The notes under the pieces are model-generated. The model saw only the letters and a program-made list of their open reading frames with translations, was not told the DNA's origin and searched no databases. Source: Silvimonas terrae (GTDB taxonomy: Bacteria > Pseudomonadota > Gammaproteobacteria > Burkholderiales > Chitinibacteraceae). From it: a stretch of 64,000 bases of DNA. This document shows, piece by piece, positions 49,247-58,684 of this stretch; the stretch's first letter is position 1; every line of letters begins with the position of its first letter. The stretch covers positions 238,603-302,602 of the forward strand of contig NZ_JACHHN010000005.1 in the NCBI RefSeq assembly GCF_014202765.1, written 5' to 3'. The position numbers were made by a program, and so were the translations under genes.

Positions 49247-50293
49247 TTAGTTACAGCGCTGGCTGGTTTCGTTTTTGGTGAAGCGGATTTCCACGCGGCG
49301 GTTCTGGGCGCGGCCGGCTTCGCTGGCATTGTCTGCCACCGGTTGTTCCGGGCCGTAGCCGTTGCTGATGATGCGGTTGGCATCAATACCGTGAGCAACC
49401 AGGTACTGCTTGACTGCCAGTGCGCGGTTGGTGGAAAGCTTGGAGTTCAGCTTGGCGCTACCACGGCTGTCGGTAAAGCCGGCTACTTCAAAGCGGACAT
49501 CCGGGTTGGCTTTGGCGCCAGCCACAATGGTGTCGAGCTTGCTGTAGGCGTCTGCCTTGAGCTTGGAGGATGCGTTGGCAAAGCTGGCGCCATCAATACG
49601 CACCGGGGTGCTGGTGGTCACGTCATTGCATTTCGGGGCCACGACCACCGGTTTGGCTTCCGGCTTGGGTTCAGGCTTCGGGATCACCGGGGCCACGACG
49701 GCCGGCATAACCAGCGGAGCTTCATTGCGGGCGCCAAAATAGTAGTTCAGGCCAACCGTGAAGTTGTTGTTGGTCAGCTTGGCGCCGTCATCATCGCGAG
49801 CGCGCGATGCAGTCCATTCACCAGTCAGGCCCAGATTCGGGGTCAGCTTGTATTCGACGCCCAGGCCGGCGTGCATGCCGTCAGCCTTGCCGTTTTCTTC
49901 GCCGGTACCCTTGGCCCAGGCGTAGCCGACCTTGGCATATGGCATCCAGCGGTCAAATTGCATACCCAGTTTCAGGTCGGCGCCGTAGACCTGGCTACCG
50001 AATTTGTCCGAATAACCAGGATACTGCTTGAGGTCATGGTCAGTCTTGTTGTTGTAGTCATAGAACGCATCCACGCCCATGATGATGTCTTTGGCGACTT
50101 CCGCGTTGTAACCAGCCTCAACGCCGACGGTCGCTGTAGCTTCCTGGGTGGTATCAAAGTCACCACCTGACCCGCGGGACAGGTTCACACCCGTCTTGCC
50201 GCCAACATAAAAACCGGTGAAATCGTCGGCACTCATGGCATGCGCGCTAGCCAGGGCACCCACAATGGCCAAAGCCATGACGTTCTGTTTCAT
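49247..50293 (-). CDS. OmpA-family outer-membrane porin
   Basis: This 348-residue protein has a signal peptide (about residues 1-21), an N-terminal beta-barrel (FTGFYVGGKTGVNLS to LNYYFGARN), a Pro/Lys/Val hinge (about 200-225, VAPVIPKPEPKPEAKPV) and a C-terminal peptidoglycan-binding OmpA domain (FEVAGFTDSRGSAKLNSKLS and EAGRAQNRRVEIRF). AGGAG precedes the ATG. It is monocistronic with a strong terminator. It is a structural envelope protein. Confidence 0.95.
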   Translation of the reverse strand: MKQNVMALAIVGALASAHAMSADDFTGFYVGGKTGVNLSRGSGGDFDTTQEATATVGVEAGYNAEVAKDIIMGVDAFYDYNNKTDHDLKQYPGYSDKFGSQVYGADLKLGMQFDRWMPYAKVGYAWAKGTGEENGKADGMHAGLGVEYKLTPNLGLTGEWTASRARDDDGAKLTNNNFTVGLNYYFGARNEAPLVMPAVVAPVIPKPEPKPEAKPVVVAPKCNDVTTSTPVRIDGASFANASSKLKADAYSKLDTIVAGAKANPDVRFEVAGFTDSRGSAKLNSKLSTNRALAVKQYLVAHGIDANRIISNGYGPEQPVADNASEAGRAQNRRVEIRFTKNETSQRCN

Positions 50294-50760
50294 TTACTGC
50301 TCCTGTTTACTGTGATTTGCGGTCATTTAAAGACGCGCGGCAGCTAACAGGGTTACTGCAAAGTCATGCCTCTACGCGTCAGGCTGGCAATACTGCGCAG
50401 GTCAATGAAAGTTAACTATCGGATTTGGCTCAAAAAAACAGACTTGATGCCGTGGCCAGATTTCCATCAAAAATAGCGGTGCCTCCATCTGGTTCACCTT
50501 AATCACGTGTGTTTTAAAACCACGATTTTTCAGGAGAATGTACCTGGATTGCGGGTTGCAAACGGCATAGGCGTGTTTTGGGCCTGGGCCGCGGGAGCCC
50601 GGATCGTCGCCGGTTGATTTGGCCTGGCAGGTTCTGGCAAAGGCCTCACGCCTGTTTTTTAAGAATTTTCTGTAAGAAAAAAAGGGGGTCGATGGTGCCG
50701 GGATGCATACCCTCTGGGCACTGAGCGCCCTGATTTCCGGGCAAACAAATCAAAACAGAA
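50294..50760. other. Intergenic between the ompA-like and cheX-like genes
   Basis: No gene or named repeat is seen. The region should hold the promoter of the OmpA-like gene and the 3' end of the chemosensory operon. A short AGGC/GCCT hairpin followed by six T's (about 50640-50660) points rightward, where no gene lies. Confidence 0.5.
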
Positions 50761-51321
50761 TCAGAACAACTCCAGCTCGCCCGCGCTGGTGTCTTCTTCC
50801 ACCAGACGTGGCAACACAAAATCCACCTGGGCAGAACGATCCGGGCAGAAACACAGCGTGAGGCCGAACTGCATCTGGCTGTTGACCGAAACCGCCAGAG
50901 AGACGATTTCATCCGGGTTGATACCTGAGAGGTAGTCGCGGCAACTGGGTTCCAGCACAAACGGGGTCGACATGCCCACATGCCGGAAACCCGTGCACAA
51001 GCTGCGGTTCACCGCACCGCAAATCATGTTGACGAGTTCCGAGCAGGCATCGTGCAGCGCCTGGCCTTCCAGTTGTGGCGTCGGGCTGCGGGTCAGGCGG
51101 CCCAGATGTGCGCTGCTGGCTTCATCTGCCCCGAACTCGAACACCGCCACAATCCGGAACAGGTATGAAGAAATATTCAGCACGACCAGATGCCCGGCAG
51201 CGGTAGTGCTGATCTGGGCGCGTTCTACGCGGATATCGTCCTCCGGCGTGCTGCGACTGTGCTCGGCGAGGGCGTTTTCAAAAAGCTGGCTGATGGCAGT
51301 AATGGCACCGGGGGTAAACAT
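50761..51321 (-). CDS. CheX-like chemotaxis phosphatase-fold protein
   Basis: This 186-residue protein resembles the CheX/CheC/FliM fold. SELVNMICGAVNRSL fits the conserved ExxN phosphatase helix, and VLNISSYLFRIVAVFEFG and SVNSQMQFGLTLCF would be core strands. It is the last of four genes and starts 5 bases after the MCP-like gene. If active, it would dephosphorylate the CheY encoded in the same operon. Confidence 0.72.
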   Translation of the reverse strand: MFTPGAITAISQLFENALAEHSRSTPEDDIRVERAQISTTAAGHLVVLNISSYLFRIVAVFEFGADEASSAHLGRLTRSPTPQLEGQALHDACSELVNMICGAVNRSLCTGFRHVGMSTPFVLEPSCRDYLSGINPDEIVSLAVSVNSQMQFGLTLCFCPDRSAQVDFVLPRLVEEDTSAGELELF

Positions 51322-51326
51322 GATGA

Positions 51327-52103
51327 TCAGCCCGCCGTTGCCATGGCGGCATCAATTTTGGCGGCCGCCGCCCGCAAACCAAACACCGCGTTGCGGATCA
51401 TGTTGCTGCTGGCCTGCATGTCCTGGAAGGTGGTGGTGGTGATCAAGTCATTCTTGTGCAGATTCTGCTGGTACTGCCGGGCCACGTCGGCGCTGGTCAG
51501 CGCCAGATTGCGTACCCCATCGGCCACCACCGCAAAACCACGGCCATGTTCACCGGCACGCGCGGCTTCAATGGCGGCGTTCAGGGCCAGCATCACCACA
51601 TTCTTGACGATGCGGGCAAACTCTTCGTTCTGGCTTTTGAGTTCACGGTTATTCACCAGGATCACCTGCAACTCGTCGTGCCAGCGCTCCACCACCTGGA
51701 CGATGCCCAGCAAGGATTCAATATCCTGGCGCAACAGCGCATGTTCTTCGGCCAGCGTGGCATTCAGTTCTGCTGCCCGCGCGGCGTACTGCTGTCCCAG
51801 TTCATCCATCACGCTCTGGCGTGCTGCGGCTTCGCGCCCCGCCCAGGCGTGTTCATCAGCTGCGCGTGCGCTGGCGGCATCGGCCAGCGCGCGGTGCAAG
51901 GTGTCCAGCTCTTGCTGCCACTGACGCTGTTGTTGCGCCACATCTTGCGGATTGGGGCGGTTTTCCAGTTCGGCGATGCGCCGGTCTTGTGCGCGGCGCA
52001 GCAGGTCAAAATCCTGCTGGCGCTGGCGGGCGCGCCAGCCCGTAAACACAGCGCCAATCAACAGCCCGGCCAGCAAAAAGGCCGCGTAGAACCCGATTTC
52101 CAT
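51327..52103 (-). CDS. Short methyl-accepting chemotaxis-like protein
   Basis: This 258-residue protein has one N-terminal membrane helix (about 4-22, [16 protein letters not shown]), a coiled coil (about 25-130), and a short MCP-type signalling hairpin around [20 protein letters not shown]. There is no periplasmic sensor and no HAMP domain, and the signalling helices are much shorter than in a normal receptor. No CheW, CheR or CheB gene is nearby. It probably acts inside this kinase module. Confidence 0.82.
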   Translation of the reverse strand: MEIGFYAAFLLAGLLIGAVFTGWRARQRQQDFDLLRRAQDRRIAELENRPNPQDVAQQQRQWQQELDTLHRALADAASARAADEHAWAGREAAARQSVMDELGQQYAARAAELNATLAEEHALLRQDIESLLGIVQVVERWHDELQVILVNNRELKSQNEEFARIVKNVVMLALNAAIEAARAGEHGRGFAVVADGVRNLALTSADVARQYQQNLHKNDLITTTTFQDMQASSNMIRNAVFGLRAAAAKIDAAMATAG

Positions 52104-52116
52104 GAATGATCCAGGT

Positions 52117-52482
52117 TCAGCTTGCCAGTTTCTTGAAGGTAGCCACCACAGAGGCCCCGTTGAATGGCTTGACGATCCAGCCCTTGATGCCGGCCGCCTT
52201 GCCGCGTTCCTTCATGACCGGGCTGTTTTCCGTGGTCAACATGATGATGTTCACCGCGCTGTTGTTGAGTTCGCCACGGATTTTCTCGGCCATGGTCAGG
52301 CCATCCATATTGGGCATGTTGACGTCGCTGACCACCAGCTTGATGCCGCTGTCGGCGCGCAGCTTGTCCAGCCCGTCTTTGCCGTCCACCGCCACGGTCA
52401 CGCTCATGCCGCTGGCTTTAAGAAACTCGCTGACTTCGGTGCGGACGGTGCTTGAATCGTCCACGATCAGGACTTGTGCCAT
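52117..52482 (-). CDS. CheY-like single-domain response regulator
   Basis: This 121-residue receiver has the acidic pair in [10 protein letters not shown], the phospho-acceptor Asp in [12 protein letters not shown], Thr in MLTTENSP and the conserved Lys in GWIVKPF. No output domain is present. It lies 57 bases after the CheA-like kinase and is its likely target. Confidence 0.95.
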   Translation of the reverse strand: MAQVLIVDDSSTVRTEVSEFLKASGMSVTVAVDGKDGLDKLRADSGIKLVVSDVNMPNMDGLTMAEKIRGELNNSAVNIIMLTTENSPVMKERGKAAGIKGWIVKPFNGASVVATFKKLAS

Positions 52483-52539
52483 TTGAAAACTCCAGAGATC
52501 AATCGATCAATTGTCAGTAAAAGAGGATGAGGAACCCGC

Positions 52540-54912
52540 TCAGACCGGTACGGATTCACGTTCAGGCGGTCGCGCCAGCGGGGCGTCAATCTGCACCACA
52601 AAGCTCTCGGGCAGGGTCACCACGGTGGCAAACTGGCGGAACGGCGCGCCTTCGGCTTGATCTGTAAAGCGAATGGCAATGTCGCCATGCTCACGCTTGA
52701 TGAAGTCGCGCACGGCATCCATGCCCACGCCCCGGCCAGAGATTTCGGTCACGCTTTGCGCTGTAGAGAAACCCGGCAAGAACACCAGATTGGCCGTTTC
52801 GTCGTCGTTCAGGCGGGTATCTGGTGCAATCAGGCCCTTGTGTGCGGCAATTTCCTTGATCTTGCCCAGGGCCAGACCGCGGCCATCGTCTTCCAGCGTG
52901 ATATGCAACTTGCCGCCCTGCACCGTGACGCCCACCGCCAGCGTGCCGGTCGCGGGCTTGCCCACGGCCAGGCGCGTGTCTGGCGCTTCCAGCCCATGGT
53001 CGAGCGCGTTGCGCATCAGGTGCATGAACACATTTTTCAAGAGATAACCCGCGTGCGCCGGCATGACATAACCTTCATCGGCAAACACCACCAGCGGTGC
53101 GGCTTTGTCCAGCTCATGGGCCAGGCCCGGCAGCGAGTCGGTCACGCTGGATAACATATGCGGCAGCGTTTCCGTGCCCAGCAGGCGCAGTGTCTTGCGT
53201 ACGGCGTCACGTGCTGCGATCAGTTCGTGCAGGTTGTTGGTGTTGACGTGTTCCAGGCGGTGCAGCGTGTCCAGAATCTGGGCTTTGTCGACCATGACAT
53301 AGCGATCTGGCGCCGGCGTGTTCTGGCCTGCACCCTTGCGGCCCAGGCTCACTTCATTGATGCGCGCGTAATGGGTGACGGCGGCGCGTACAGCGGCCAG
53401 CTCGGCCAGCAATTGCTGCTGATCCCACACAATCACCGGTTGCGGCTGGCGCAGATTGTCGTAACTTTGCTCGGCCTCGTGCACTACGCTGGTCAGGTGG
53501 TTGAGCCCGTAAGTGCGGGCGTTGCCCTTGATGGTGTGCATGTTGCGGAACAACTGGTCGACCACGGCGATTTGCCGCTCTGCGGTCTCGCGGATCAGGA
53601 TTTCGTTGTCGTCCACAAAGCGCAGCGTACCGATGATGAAGTCGTGGAATTTGTCCTGACGCACCGCCAGCACTTCACCAATCATCTCCAGTTCACGGCG
53701 CTGGTCGCTGGCCTCCAGCGCCAGCTTTCTGAGTTCGGTCACGTCACGCACGCACAGCATCATGCGGGCGGTGTTGCCCAGCTCGTCGGTAATGGGCGAC
53801 CAGTTCAGGTCCAGCACTTTTACCCGGCCATCGGCCATGGTTTTTTCCACTTCGCCTACCATCAGATGCTGGTTGAACTCAAAGTTCATGGCATCTTCGT
53901 CAATACACGCGCCCCACACCGCATCCACCTGCGCCAGCGCATCGGCAGACAGGTTGGTGTTGCTGAACACCACATCCATCACATGGCGGCCAGCAATATC
54001 CGTGGTTTCAAAAATGGTGCTCAGATAAGCCGAATATTCCGGGTGAATGATGCTGCCGGTCTGCACGGTCAAAATCCCCTGCGGCATGTGCTGCAGCATG
54101 GACTGGATATCCGCCGTTTTCTGGCGCAGCAGCGCAGAACTGGTCTGGATTTGTTCGATCATGGCGTTGAACGCCACCATGGAGCGGCCAATTTCATCTT
54201 TGCGATCTGCGGGCAGGCGCTGGCTGAAATCCTGGCTGGCGGCAATGCCGGTCATCATGGTCTGCATCTGGCCAATCGGGCGGGCAATCTGCCGGTACAG
54301 CAACAGGCCAACCGCACTGAGCAAGATGGCGGCGATCAGCGTCACGCCACTCACCGTCCGTACCGTACGGTCCAGGTTGTGATTCAGCGCGGCAATGGCG
54401 GCGTCCTTGCTGCGGTTCTTCTCTACCCGCAGGGTCTGCACAATCTGTTCCAGCTCGCCCTGGTACTGCGCCACACTGGCAAACAAGGTGGCGGCGGCAA
54501 TTTCCTGCTGGCCAGACTGTTTGAAGTTACGAGTGTCTTCAATGGCCCCGAAGTAATTGGCCATGCTTTGCCGCGCTTGTTGTACCAGCTTGATCTGGGT
54601 GTCGTTGCTGGCCTGGCGTTGTTGCTGTTGCAGGCTCTGGCTCAATGCCGCCTGTTGTGCCTTGAGCGTATCGGCCGCCTGGGTGGCCGTGTTGTCGTCC
54701 GGGGCAAAGACCAGCGCCATGACGGTTTGTTGCACGTCCTTGAGACGAGCCATCAGATCGGCCGAGGCCAGGGTGCTGGGCACCACGCCCTCTGTCACCA
54801 GCCGTACCTCTGCCGCGTTGGCGCGTGACTGCACCACCGCATAACCGCCAATGGCCGCAATGGCGGCAAAGGTCAGTACCACAAGCAAAACAATGCGTTG
54901 CCGGATGGTCAT
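52540..54912 (-). CDS. Membrane CheA-like histidine kinase with Hpt domain
   Basis: This 790-residue hybrid sensor starts with a membrane helix and a periplasmic helical domain (about 30-190). A second membrane helix and HAMP follow (about 190-265), then a PAS-like domain (about 275-395). An Hpt-type domain carries the phosphorylated His in FRNMHTIKGNARTYG. The C-terminal ATPase has HLMRNALDHGLE (N box), DDGRGLALGKIKE (G1) and GRGVGMDAV (G2). The order matches receptor and CheA fused in one chain, but no CheW-like P5 is seen at the end. Confidence 0.88.
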   Translation of the reverse strand: MTIRQRIVLLVVLTFAAIAAIGGYAVVQSRANAAEVRLVTEGVVPSTLASADLMARLKDVQQTVMALVFAPDDNTATQAADTLKAQQAALSQSLQQQQRQASNDTQIKLVQQARQSMANYFGAIEDTRNFKQSGQQEIAAATLFASVAQYQGELEQIVQTLRVEKNRSKDAAIAALNHNLDRTVRTVSGVTLIAAILLSAVGLLLYRQIARPIGQMQTMMTGIAASQDFSQRLPADRKDEIGRSMVAFNAMIEQIQTSSALLRQKTADIQSMLQHMPQGILTVQTGSIIHPEYSAYLSTIFETTDIAGRHVMDVVFSNTNLSADALAQVDAVWGACIDEDAMNFEFNQHLMVGEVEKTMADGRVKVLDLNWSPITDELGNTARMMLCVRDVTELRKLALEASDQRRELEMIGEVLAVRQDKFHDFIIGTLRFVDDNEILIRETAERQIAVVDQLFRNMHTIKGNARTYGLNHLTSVVHEAEQSYDNLRQPQPVIVWDQQQLLAELAAVRAAVTHYARINEVSLGRKGAGQNTPAPDRYVMVDKAQILDTLHRLEHVNTNNLHELIAARDAVRKTLRLLGTETLPHMLSSVTDSLPGLAHELDKAAPLVVFADEGYVMPAHAGYLLKNVFMHLMRNALDHGLEAPDTRLAVGKPATGTLAVGVTVQGGKLHITLEDDGRGLALGKIKEIAAHKGLIAPDTRLNDDETANLVFLPGFSTAQSVTEISGRGVGMDAVRDFIKREHGDIAIRFTDQAEGAPFRQFATVVTLPESFVVQIDAPLARPPERESVPV

Positions 54913-55363
54913 CTTACTTGCCCTTTCGATATTTGCTTACAAATCAGCACGTGCGTGTTTGGCGATGCCATCCATCCTTGATCCGCATGCATAGCCCGTT
55001 CAGATACATCCAGAAAAACGGAAATACTTGTTTGTACAAGACAATGCGGAGAGGTGCGGCTGCAGAGGTGCCCGCCGTTGATGCAGGATGAACGGCAAGC
55101 AGGTCTGCATATTAGTAGATGGTTATGTACTATTTATTGTGATGTGCTGTCTGCTTATTGATGAAAGCCTGACAACTTGTGTGGAATCGATGAGGGTGAG
55201 TGGTATTGATCGCACTGGATTTCCCCCAAAAGGGCCCAACCAGGGCAGGCGGAAAATGGGGAAAGTGCGCGTGCAGGCCGCGTATCGCCTTATCCTTGCG
55301 GCGCTGACCCGGTAAGTAAGAAAATGGTGCGCATACAGTTACTTCTCTGTTTCTGGCGCTACC
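54913..55363. other. Intergenic, divergent promoters
   Basis: No gene, terminator or repeat family is recognised. The stretch separates the leftward kinase operon from the rightward metalloprotease-like gene and should hold both promoters. Short frames in it have no site and no similarity I recognise. Confidence 0.5.
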
Positions 55364-55972
55364 ATGAATGCTGTGACCAGCTCTGTAGCCAGCACGCTCG
55401 TGCGCGCTGCCGCGCAAGCGGGGACGGCTACGCAGCAATCTGGCAACAGCACGAACAGCAACCAGAACACCAGCCAAAGCACCAGTCAAAACGGCCAGAG
55501 CGCCAACAGCACCAGTAGCGGCAACGCCGCTACGCCGCGCAGTGCCAATGGCCAGCCGCTGAACTTGCAGCAACAGCAGCAAGTAGACCAACTGCAGAAA
55601 ATCGACAAAGACACCCGCGCGCATGAACAGGCCCACCTGGCGGCGGCGGGCGGGCTGGCGGTCAGTGGCCCCAACTACAACATGACCACCGGCCCGGATG
55701 GCAAGCAGTACGCTAACGGGGGCGATGTGCAGGTGGATGTCAGCGAGGGCCGAACGCCGGAAGAAACCGTGCGCAAAGCGCGGATTATTCAGGCGGCGGC
55801 ACTGGCGCCGGTGGACCCGTCCTCACAGGATTTATCAGTGGCAGCCCAGGCCAGCGCCATGGAGGCCAAAGCGCAGGCGCAGATTGACCAGCGCACGCGC
55901 CAGGGCTCGCAAGTGGCGGGGGCTTATCAGCCGGATCTGCCATCCTTGTCCTCGTTCTCTGCGGTGGCGTAA
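55364..55972 (+). CDS. SprA-related putative metalloprotease
   Basis: This 202-residue protein has a low-complexity Ser/Asn/Thr/Gln N-terminus (about 1-70), then the segment DKDTRAHEQAHLAAAGGLAVSG, whose H-E-x-x-H is a zinc-protease motif. YNMTTGPDGKQYANGGDVQVD and EETVRKARIIQAAALAPVDPS follow. This order matches the SprA-related (PF12118-type) family. No signal peptide is visible. Substrate and role are unknown. Confidence 0.8.
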   Translation: MNAVTSSVASTLVRAAAQAGTATQQSGNSTNSNQNTSQSTSQNGQSANSTSSGNAATPRSANGQPLNLQQQQQVDQLQKIDKDTRAHEQAHLAAAGGLAVSGPNYNMTTGPDGKQYANGGDVQVDVSEGRTPEETVRKARIIQAAALAPVDPSSQDLSVAAQASAMEAKAQAQIDQRTRQGSQVAGAYQPDLPSLSSFSAVA

Positions 55973-56017
55973 GCCAAAAAACACGGTGCCCGCACCGCTT
56001 GTTCAGCGCCGCAGCAC

Positions 56018-56761
56018 TCAAACCTTGCCAGGCAAAATCCGGTGCGCGTCCGGCGTCGGGTAGCCCCGCGCATCGGTCGGGATCAACTGGGTCTGGAAGG
56101 CGACAAACAACGCTTGAAACTGGCCGTCGACCTCCACCATCACCGCGCCATCCTGGTTAACGCCGTTTTCCCTGGAGTGATCCGGCATGTGCTGATTGTG
56201 TGGCACCACCGGGTTACCCTGGTTCATATGCGTTTCATGCAGCCCGTTTTGCTCTGGCTCAAACAGAAAACCAAAGCCGTACACCGTGACATCCTTGACG
56301 GGTTGCCAGCCCTTGCGCGGGTCTGTGCCGCTGCTGCCGTGATAAAGGTAATCCAGCCCCGGCCCGTCACGGTTCAGTTGCAGCATGGTGTCCAGCAAGC
56401 CGTTGATATCGTTGGTCTGGGTATCGGTATCGAGCAAGATCGGCCGCATGCCGGATAAATCCAGCAATTGATGATCGTGAACATAATCGAGCGTGGGAAA
56501 ACCGCTCCGGTAAAGCCCCGGCGCCAGAGTGGTCAGGGCCGTGGTCATGGGATGGCGGAAATCTGTTTCCAGCGTATACAGCACGTGATAACCGGCCGCC
56601 CCTGCGCCCGGAAAAGTAGAGTCAGACTTCACATTGGTCAGCACCACAAATTCGTCTGCGCCGTTTTCGACCACGATGGCGTAATGCGGATTGCCCTTGT
56701 ACCCAGTCAAAAAGGGTACGCCCAACTTGAGCTTGCCCTTGAACATGCAATATTCAGCCAT
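56018..56761 (-). CDS. DUF2278 (YukJ-like) protein
   Basis: This 247-residue protein shows the YukJ/DUF2278 pattern: the N-terminal KGKLKLGVPFLTGYKGNPHYAIVV, a central DLSGMRPILLDTDTQTNDINGLLD, and late DVTVYGFGFLFEP, GIHETHMNQG-like (LHETHMNQGNP) and DGAVMVEVDGQFQALFVAFQTQ segments. The family has no established function. It lies 21 bases after the phospholipase-D-like gene in one operon. Confidence 0.82.
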   Translation of the reverse strand: MAEYCMFKGKLKLGVPFLTGYKGNPHYAIVVENGADEFVVLTNVKSDSTFPGAGAAGYHVLYTLETDFRHPMTTALTTLAPGLYRSGFPTLDYVHDHQLLDLSGMRPILLDTDTQTNDINGLLDTMLQLNRDGPGLDYLYHGSSGTDPRKGWQPVKDVTVYGFGFLFEPEQNGLHETHMNQGNPVVPHNQHMPDHSRENGVNQDGAVMVEVDGQFQALFVAFQTQLIPTDARGYPTPDAHRILPGKV

Positions 56762-56782
56762 GATGCATTTCCTTGGTGGCGA

Positions 56783-58492
56783 TCAGGCGGCAAACCAGAC
56801 TTGATCGTCTTTCTGGGTGGGGCTGGCCGGATCAAAGTATTTGTCCTGCCAGGCATCGTCACGGGCCAGACCAGAGAACGCATTGCTGCCCTGTTGATTG
56901 ACGATGGAACGGAAGCGGTAATGGTCGTACACATCCATGATGTTGACGGCGTAGGCCGCCGCCAGCTCGCGGTGTCCTTGCACAATCAACAGGTTCTCAT
57001 CGTTGTTGTAAGACGCCCGATAGCCCTGATTGTGGCTGCCCGTCACCACCACGCAGTGATCCGACGCCGGGTCAATCACCACAATCTTGCTGTGGATGAT
57101 GGCGTGCCCGCCGGCGGACTTGAGCAACTCTTTTTGCCAGAAGGCAAACTGGTCGCCAATGGCGCTGGCGGCAATCACTTGCGTGGCATCGCCGCCGCGA
57201 TGGATCAGCGTGGTGGAAAAATCCCCCACCGCACCGGGGTCGGTGACCGCGCCGCGCACAAACAGGCCCGGGTTCTTGTTCAGGCAGGCCGCCGCGTGAT
57301 CCACCACGCTGGGGTGACCGGGTTCGAACTCCAGAAACAAAATGGCTTGCTGTGCCTGATCCATCAGCTCGAACACGGCCGCCAGATCTGGCGGCACCGC
57401 CTCGCCATTGGCCGGGTGGCTAACCCGGGCATGCGGCGTGTTAGGGGAAAACCAGACCGTGGCATGGGCCTGATCAATACTTACGCTGGCCCCCGGTTGC
57501 ATATCGCTTTCCCGCAACTGTGGCCCCTGGCGTGCACCGGCGGTTTTGGTGTCGGCTTCCAGCCGCTGCCAGTACGTCAGATACGCGTTGGCCAGTTGCG
57601 GGTTCTCTACAATCAAGGCGTTGTTGGATTGGGCGCACACGCCGGTATCGGTCCAGTTGGTGCTGCCCAGCAGCACGGCCTGGGCTTTGCCTGCCTGATC
57701 GGTGTACACGCAAAACTTGTTGTGGCCGATATGGCCCGAGGGGACAAAGCGGTCAATCACCGTGACACCGGCCTGGTCGTGCAAATCTTGCCGCGCCCCC
57801 CGGTTGGTGTCGTCATCCGTGCCGGCGTTGGACAAAATCAGTTGCAGGCCTTCGCTGCCCAACAGCTTTTGCAACAGCTCCGGATCATTCAGTTCATACA
57901 ACGCGGCATAACAAGTGCCGCCCTGCGTGCGGGCGCGATCCAGCAATTGCGTCAGCCCTTCAATGATCTGGCCGGCCAGCGCCTGGCGCAGCGGGCTGCC
58001 GGGCTGATCGATACGGTCTTTGAGCGCTGCCGCGCTGGGGCCGCCGCCGGTGCCTTGCGGCAGCGCATGCGCCACATATTGGGTAGACAGAATGCCCCGG
58101 TTGAAAAAGGTCTGGAACGCGCCGCGCTGTGGCGTCAGCGTCACCGGGGTCTGCGTGACCAGCGCCTGCGCAGTGAGCGGGGTAAGCGGGCCATCCGGCG
58201 TGCCGGTCATGGGCACGATGCGGTAGTAATACGTCTGACCGCGTTCTGCCGTCAGATCGCGCCATTCAAACTTCTGGATCGGCCAGACGGAGGTCGGCTG
58301 GCTGGTCCAGCCCGGATTGGTTTGCCCGGTAAATCCTACCCAGGAGGGCAGATCGGCCCAGTCGCCCTGGGCGCTATGACTGCGCTGGACGGCAAAGCCC
58401 AGGCAATGGGGGATTTTTTCCGTGTAACGCCAGACAATCTGCGCCACATCGTTATTGGCCACTGCAATGACCACAGATTTGGGAACAGCCAT
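56783..58492 (-). CDS. Phospholipase D-like protein with N-terminal fibronectin-like domain
   Basis: This 569-residue protein has an N-terminal fibronectin-III-like domain (about 1-100) and two HKD half-sites. The first is GHNKFCVYTD with downstream GSTNWTDTG, the second IHSKIVVID with GSHNQGY; both keep His, Lys and Asp. It could hydrolyse a phosphodiester (lipid or nucleic acid). No signal peptide is seen, so it is probably cytoplasmic or specially exported. It is first in a pair with the DUF2278 gene. Confidence 0.87.
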   Translation of the reverse strand: MAVPKSVVIAVANNDVAQIVWRYTEKIPHCLGFAVQRSHSAQGDWADLPSWVGFTGQTNPGWTSQPTSVWPIQKFEWRDLTAERGQTYYYRIVPMTGTPDGPLTPLTAQALVTQTPVTLTPQRGAFQTFFNRGILSTQYVAHALPQGTGGGPSAAALKDRIDQPGSPLRQALAGQIIEGLTQLLDRARTQGGTCYAALYELNDPELLQKLLGSEGLQLILSNAGTDDDTNRGARQDLHDQAGVTVIDRFVPSGHIGHNKFCVYTDQAGKAQAVLLGSTNWTDTGVCAQSNNALIVENPQLANAYLTYWQRLEADTKTAGARQGPQLRESDMQPGASVSIDQAHATVWFSPNTPHARVSHPANGEAVPPDLAAVFELMDQAQQAILFLEFEPGHPSVVDHAAACLNKNPGLFVRGAVTDPGAVGDFSTTLIHRGGDATQVIAASAIGDQFAFWQKELLKSAGGHAIIHSKIVVIDPASDHCVVVTGSHNQGYRASYNNDENLLIVQGHRELAAAYAVNIMDVYDHYRFRSIVNQQGSNAFSGLARDDAWQDKYFDPASPTQKDDQVWFAA

Positions 58493-58684
58493 GACTCACC
58501 TCCGGCGCTCAGATGCGCGGCTGGGTTCTGGATTGCTCCCTGTATCGTGAAAGTTGAGTGCGTTTTCTTGTCGAGCCAGACGCGGGTTCCACATCCACAC
58601 CGTCTGTGCAGAGCCCACTGTAGATGGCGCGGCGCCCAAGGCAAAGCGCAAACCATATTAAATATTTGTTGTGGTGCCGCCGCT

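Noticed and set aside
53158-54828. 556-codon open frame opposite the CheA-like kinase
   Set aside because: It is an antisense shadow with His-, Gln- and Val-rich composition; the kinase motifs on the other strand are unambiguous.
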